DNA of 9,795 nucleotides from Clostridia bacterium (lineage in GTDB: Bacteria > Bacillota_A > Clostridia > Lachnospirales > Cellulosilyticaceae). The stretch spans positions 1 through 9,795 of the forward strand of contig JARBTY010000108.1 in assembly GCA_029239935.1 (NCBI GenBank), in the 5' to 3' direction. The position numbers and the translations under genes are program-made. Positions within the stretch are counted from its first letter, which is position 1. Each line of letters begins with the position of its first letter. This document shows positions 6,878 to 9,795 of the stretch, piece by piece. The notes beneath the pieces are model-generated. The model was not told the origin of the DNA, did no database searches, and saw only the letters and a list, made by a program, of their open reading frames with translations.

Positions 6878-6901
6878 TTTTATTGATAAGTGGAGGATAA
6901 G

Positions 6902-7786
6902 ATGAATATCAGACAGCTTAAAACCTTTTTGACAATTGCCAAGGTTCATAGTTTTACCCAAGCGGCACAGAATCTTGGTTATGCTCAGTCGACAATAACG
7001 ACTCAGATACAGCTGCTTGAAGAAGAATTAAATGTTAAATTGTTTGAACGTTTAGGGCATTCTATCACGCTGACAACGGCAGGTAATTGCCTGTTACCCT
7101 TTGCTGAACAGACCGTCAAATTGATGGAAGAAGCCAAACAGGCGGTACAAAACTTACAGGAACTAGGGGGCTCACTATCCATTGGGGTGATAGAATCCCT
7201 GTGCGCGTGGAGACTGCCGAGGATTCTGAGAGAATACCGGCTGCAATATCCAAATGTAGAACTTTCATTGAAATTCATAGGGACATCTGATGCTTTAACG
7301 GCACTTAAAGATAATACTATTGATATGGCATTTGTTTTGGATAGAGAACTGAATCAGAGTGATTTGGTAACAGAGAGTAGTCAGCCTGAGTCCTTTGCTC
7401 TTTTAGCTGCACCGGAACATCCTTTGGCAGCTTATGAGAAGGTATACCCCGAAGATCTCAATGGCAAAGCCCTTATTCTCACAGAAAAAGGATGTGGGTA
7501 TCGTCAAATTTTTGAAACCATGATGGCTGAGTTTGGGATTAAACCCTATTCCATTATTGAAACGGGCAATGTACAGACTATAAAACAACTAGTTATAAGT
7601 GGTATGGGTGTTACGCTGCTGCCTGTGGTGGCGGTAGGGCAAGAGTGCAGTGATCGGAAATTGGTAAAGCTTAACTGGATGGGACCAGTTTTTGAGTTAC
7701 AAACTCAAGTAATTCGTCACAAAGATAAGTGGATTTCACCGCCGCTGAAGGCTTTTATTCAACTGCTACATGATATGAAATTTTAA
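6902..7786 (+). CDS. LysR-type transcriptional regulator
   Basis: This is a 294-residue cytoplasmic DNA-binding protein of standard LysR length. The N-terminal winged helix-turn-helix (about 1-60) has the usual pattern: MNIRQLKTFLTIAKVHSFTQ, then AAQNLGYAQSTITTQI, ending in KLFERLGHSITLTTAG. A linker helix precedes the two-lobed effector domain from about residue 92 (SLSIGVIESL). It includes NTIDMAFVLD and SGMGVTLLPVVAV, both typical positions. ATG 6902 is chosen because GGAGG (6892-6896) lies 5 nt upstream; an in-frame GTG at 6890 overlaps that site. The gene is divergent from the QueG-like gene, the classic arrangement for a LysR protein and its target. The effector cannot be told from sequence. 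Confidence 0.95.
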   Translation: MNIRQLKTFLTIAKVHSFTQAAQNLGYAQSTITTQIQLLEEELNVKLFERLGHSITLTTAGNCLLPFAEQTVKLMEEAKQAVQNLQELGGSLSIGVIESLCAWRLPRILREYRLQYPNVELSLKFIGTSDALTALKDNTIDMAFVLDRELNQSDLVTESSQPESFALLAAPEHPLAAYEKVYPEDLNGKALILTEKGCGYRQIFETMMAEFGIKPYSIIETGNVQTIKQLVISGMGVTLLPVVAVGQECSDRKLVKLNWMGPVFELQTQVIRHKDKWISPPLKAFIQLLHDMKF

Positions 7787-7860
7787 AAGGTATGTTTTTG
7801 ATAATAGTCATTACGGTTTAGTAGTCAAATAATAAGTGCAATAATAAAGTGGGAAATGCA

Positions 7861-7888
7861 TTGACAAAATGCATATTAGGAGTAAAAT
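7861..7888 (+). promoter_or_regulatory. Promoter of the PadR-flavoprotein operon
   Basis: A perfect -35 TTGACA (7861-7866) is followed, 16 bp later, by TAAAAT (7883-7888), giving a start near 7895. A TATAAT at 7894-7899 is an alternative -10 but lacks a -35. Two copies of AAATGCAT (7854-7861 and 7867-7874) flank and touch the -35, each holding the palindrome ATGCAT. Confidence 0.7.
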
Positions 7889-7897
7889 GAAAATATA

Positions 7898-7929
7898 ATA
7901 TATCGAAACGATATATAACTAAACGATAT
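7898..7929. promoter_or_regulatory. Palindromic operator, probably for the PadR repressor
   Basis: ATATATCGAAACGATATAT (7898-7916) has perfect 8-bp arms around AAA, directly after the predicted transcription start. The right half recurs as AAACGATAT at 7921-7929, 15 bp on, reaching the ribosome binding site. A repressor here would block the promoter of its own operon, as PadR-family proteins usually do. That PadR is the binder is inferred from position. Confidence 0.65.
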
Positions 7930-7940
7930 GAGGAAGCGAC

Positions 7941-8471
7941 ATGCTAGAATACATTATTTTAGGTTTTTTGATGAAAAAAGAGATGAGTGGTTATGACTTG
8001 AAGCAGTGGATGACCCATAGTACCTCCTACTTTTTTGACGCAAGCTTTGGGAGCATTTATCCAGCACTCAAACGGCTGGAGGAGAAGGGGTATATCTGTT
8101 TTCAGGAAGTGATGGAGGGCAATAAGTTCAAAAAGATGTATGCCATAACAGGTGAAGGGAAAAAGCACTTTTTAAGCTGGCTTGAAAAGCCGATTGTTTT
8201 TGCAAAAACGAAGTCTGATCATTTAGTACCTATTTTCTTTTATAAATACTTGCCCAGAGAAACAGCTGTAGTGAATTTAAAAGCTTTTATAAAAGAAGTA
8301 GAACCACTTTTAGAGCGCTTAAGTGAACAAAAGTTTGAGTTAGAGAAGGTGTATCCTATTGACCAGTTGAGATACGAAAATGCTACGATGACTTATGGTA
8401 TTTACTATTATCAATTTGTCATAGAGTGGTGTAAGGACTTATTAAAACAAATAGAGGGGGAAAGAGAATGA
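7941..8471 (+). CDS. PadR-family transcriptional regulator
   Basis: This is a 176-residue regulator. The N-terminal winged helix (about 1-80) carries the PadR signatures: YIILGFLMKKEMSGYDLKQW, FGSIYPALKRLEEKGYI, and a wing ending in KKMYAITGEGKKHFLSWL. The C-terminal part (about 90-176) is a mainly helical, charged region with aromatic residues (TYGIYYYQFVIEW), matching the Vir_act_alpha_C-type dimerisation domain of the longer PadR subgroup. The start follows GAGGAAG (7930-7936). The stop overlaps the next start as ATGA (8468-8471), so regulator and flavoprotein are translated together. PadR proteins commonly repress genes for detoxification or redox response and release DNA on binding phenolics, quinones or drugs; the inducer here is unknown. 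The gene has its own promoter and operator, so it begins the operon. Confidence 0.93.
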   Translation: MLEYIILGFLMKKEMSGYDLKQWMTHSTSYFFDASFGSIYPALKRLEEKGYICFQEVMEGNKFKKMYAITGEGKKHFLSWLEKPIVFAKTKSDHLVPIFFYKYLPRETAVVNLKAFIKEVEPLLERLSEQKFELEKVYPIDQLRYENATMTYGIYYYQFVIEWCKDLLKQIEGERE

Positions 8472-8971
8472 GAATGCTAATTCATGATTTAAATGATCAG
8501 GAGATAAAGGAGCTTATACCGCAGATGGGTGAAGATCTCACAGTTATTTCAAATGACCACGAGATTCATAAATGTATTGGATGTTTTGGCTGCTGGATTA
8601 AGACCCCTGTAGCCTGCATCATCAATGATGCCTATAAGGGCATGGGAAAACTCATTTCACAGTGTGAAGAAGTGATTATTATCAGTCAATGCTATTATGG
8701 GGGATTTAGTCCTTTTGTAAAAAATGTGTTGGATAGGAGTATTGGGTATATGCTGCCTTATTTCGTCATACGGAATGGGGAGATGCACCACGAAAGCAGG
8801 TACAGTGAAAGGTTGAAATTGACGGCTCATTTTTATGGAGAAGATATAACGCCAGAGGAAAGAAATATTGCTGCCAAATTGGTAGTAGCCAATGGATTAA
8901 ATTTCAATTCAAAAGAACATACCGTTCACTTTTATGATACGTTACAGAATATGAGAGGTGAGATTTTATGA
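8468..8971 (+). CDS. Flavodoxin-fold protein with an Isf-type cysteine motif
   Basis: This is a 167-residue cytoplasmic protein related to the flavodoxin/NADPH-dependent FMN reductase group. Cys36, Cys39, Cys42 and Cys50 form CX2CX2CX7C (KCIGCFGCWIKTPVAC), which fits the compact CX2CX2CX4-7C motif that binds 4Fe-4S in iron-sulfur flavoproteins (Isf). EEVIIISQCYYGGFSPFVKNVLDRS fills the place of the flavin-contacting strand and loop; in it, QCYYGGFSPFVKNVLDR is typical of the group. The usual N-terminal phosphate loop (GSPRxxGNT type) is absent: the protein begins MRMLIHDLNDQEIKELI. FMN binding is therefore uncertain unless the partner helps. The start sits in an ATGA overlap with padR and has AGAGGGGG (8453-8460) upstream; ATG 8474 is a minor alternative. 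The 3' end overlaps the next gene in the same way. The substrate is unknown. Confidence 0.82.
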   Translation: MRMLIHDLNDQEIKELIPQMGEDLTVISNDHEIHKCIGCFGCWIKTPVACIINDAYKGMGKLISQCEEVIIISQCYYGGFSPFVKNVLDRSIGYMLPYFVIRNGEMHHESRYSERLKLTAHFYGEDITPEERNIAAKLVVANGLNFNSKEHTVHFYDTLQNMRGEIL

Positions 8972-9600
8972 AGGCAGCACTGATTAATGGAAGTCCTAAA
9001 GCAAAAGGTAGCAATTCAGAATATTTGTTATCAGAAATTAAGAAGCTGATAACAAATGATTATGAAATGGAAGTCTTTCATATCAATCAATGTTCACACT
9101 CTCAAGAGGCACTTGACGCCATTTACAGCTGCGACGTATTGGTAGTGGCATTTCCGTTATACGTGGATGGAGTCCCCTCTCATGTGTTACGTTTTTTAGA
9201 GAAAATGGAGAACTTTTTTCAATCTAAGGAGAAAAAAGCTATTACTGTGTATGCAGTGGTAAACTGTGGGTTTTATGAGGGTGAGCAAACGGGCCTATCA
9301 TTGCAGATGATAGAAACCTGGTGTAAAAAGGCAGGACTTGTTTGGGGGCAAGGAGTAGGCGTTGGGGCAGGTGAAATGCTTGGGTCGCTGCAAAGTGTAC
9401 CCATAGGGCATGGCCCAAAGAAAAATTTGGGCAGAGCATTAGAGGCTTTAGCCAAAAACATGTTGAATCGTACTAGCGGAGACAATGTATTTATTTCACC
9501 TAATTTTCCAAGGTTTGCTTTTAAGCTATGTGCACATATTATGTGGAAGTCACAGGCAAAGGCCAATGGTCTAACCAAAAAAGATTTGATTAAGCAATGA
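8968..9600 (+). CDS. NADPH-dependent FMN reductase-like flavoprotein
   Basis: This is a 210-residue flavodoxin-fold protein. The N-terminus MKAALINGSPKAKGSNSEYL is the standard FMN phosphate-binding loop, followed by SCDVLVVAFPLYVDGVPSHV and RFLEKMENFF, the usual flavin ring loop and helix. A second conserved block, NCGFYEGEQTGLSLQMI with GVGVGAGEMLG, matches a subgroup of NAD(P)H oxidoreductases. It lacks the cysteine cluster of its upstream neighbour. The C-terminal part (about 150-210) extends beyond a minimal flavodoxin and has a hydrophobic, aromatic stretch (PRFAFKLCAHIMW). The ATG overlaps the previous stop (ATGA), with AGGTGA (8956-8961) as ribosome binding site. The tight coupling suggests that the two flavoproteins act together, perhaps as a heteromer reducing a quinone or nitro compound, but that is inference. 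The tandem stops TGA TAA end the gene. Confidence 0.88.
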   Translation: MKAALINGSPKAKGSNSEYLLSEIKKLITNDYEMEVFHINQCSHSQEALDAIYSCDVLVVAFPLYVDGVPSHVLRFLEKMENFFQSKEKKAITVYAVVNCGFYEGEQTGLSLQMIETWCKKAGLVWGQGVGVGAGEMLGSLQSVPIGHGPKKNLGRALEALAKNMLNRTSGDNVFISPNFPRFAFKLCAHIMWKSQAKANGLTKKDLIKQ

Positions 9601-9638
9601 TAAAGTGTAAAGGTTAAGCGTAAAGTTAAAAGGGGAAA
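9601..9638. other. Spacer with degenerate TAAAG/GTTAAA repeats
   Basis: Right after the flavoprotein stop the sequence cycles through TAAAGTG, TAAAGGTTAAGCG and TAAAGTTAAAAG, an imperfect version of the TTAAAG repeat at 6051-6074. No convincing hairpin terminator is visible here, although the operon should end about here. Confidence 0.4.
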
Positions 9639-9795
9639 TCACAAAGAAATAAGGGCATCCACAGCTGGTAAAAGTTCAGTAGCAATATGACGCCTAAAAG
9701 CAATATCCAAAAATTTTAAAAAGCTGCTTAATATTTGTAAAAAGTTTTGCGTGTCATTTAATCGGAGGCCAAGATCATCATGAAGGATCAGGACA
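9639..9795 (-). CDS. Possible 3' end of a minus-strand gene, unidentified (5' end outside window)
   Basis: The minus strand is open from the window edge to a TGA at 9639-9641, giving 51 residues that include DDLGLRLNDTQNFLQIL and DIAFRRHIATELLPAVDAL. The composition looks like a helical soluble protein: balanced charges, hydrophobic residues at regular spacing and varied codons. I do not recognise the family. An open stretch of this length can occur by chance in AT-rich DNA, and the alternative is the plus-strand start at 9780. If real, this gene converges on the PadR operon. Confidence 0.4.
   Translation of the reverse strand, partial: VLILHDDLGLRLNDTQNFLQILSSFLKFLDIAFRRHIATELLPAVDALISL
9780..9795 (+). 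CDS. Possible start of a plus-strand gene, cut by window end
   Basis: ATG at 9780 begins MKDQD and runs off the window. GGAGG (9764-9768) lies 11 nt upstream, a longer spacing than the 5-8 nt of most other genes here. Only five codons are visible, so no product can be named. It is incompatible with the minus-strand reading at 9639-9795. Confidence 0.3.

Noticed and set aside
9242..9578. Minus-strand open frames opposite the last flavoprotein
   Set aside because: The plus-strand protein has clear conserved motifs across this region; the reverse frames are Pro/Cys-rich shadows.

Overview
The window looks like chromosomal DNA from a low-to-moderate G+C, Gram-positive anaerobe of the Clostridia (Bacillota), possibly Lachnospiraceae-like. 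The reasons are AT-rich intergenic DNA, strong GGAGG-type ribosome binding sites, sigma-A-type promoters, a lipoprotein signal peptide of Gram-positive type, an MCP without a C-terminal NWETF-type tether, and several 4Fe-4S/flavin proteins typical of anaerobes. The genus cannot be fixed from what is visible. No tRNA, rRNA, CRISPR array, intact insertion sequence or phage gene was seen.

Layout: (1) 1-999, the C-terminal part of a methyl-accepting chemotaxis protein whose 5' end lies outside the window. (2) 1000-1326, a regulatory stretch with a near-consensus promoter, a leader of about 110 nt, a strong intrinsic terminator inside the leader and a second hairpin before the next gene. (3) 1327-5989, a four-gene BMP-family (nupNOPQ-like) purine nucleoside or base ABC importer: lipoprotein, two permeases and a double ATPase. 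(4) 6006-6046, a bidirectional terminator shared with a convergent gene. (5) 6069-6740 (minus), a short QueG-like protein with two 4Fe-4S motifs, divergent from a LysR-type regulator (6902-7786) across a spacer holding two palindromes. (6) 7861-9600, a PadR-type regulator with its own promoter and a clear palindromic operator, followed by two flavodoxin-fold proteins joined by ATGA overlaps. (7) 9601-9795, a short spacer and either the 3' end of a minus-strand gene or the start of a plus-strand gene.

How the genes work together: genes 2-5 form one uptake system, probably controlled by premature termination in the leader. The LysR gene probably regulates the divergent Fe-S protein. The PadR gene probably represses itself and the two flavoproteins in response to a small molecule. 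The two flavoproteins look complementary: one has an Isf-type cysteine cluster but no standard FMN phosphate loop, and the other has the loop but no cluster.

Most of the window is ordinary accessory and transport content. The items most worth following up are the unidentified attenuating leader before the importer, the PadR/two-flavoprotein operon, and the small QueG-like protein with its LysR partner. I did not find a clearly new defence or mobile system.
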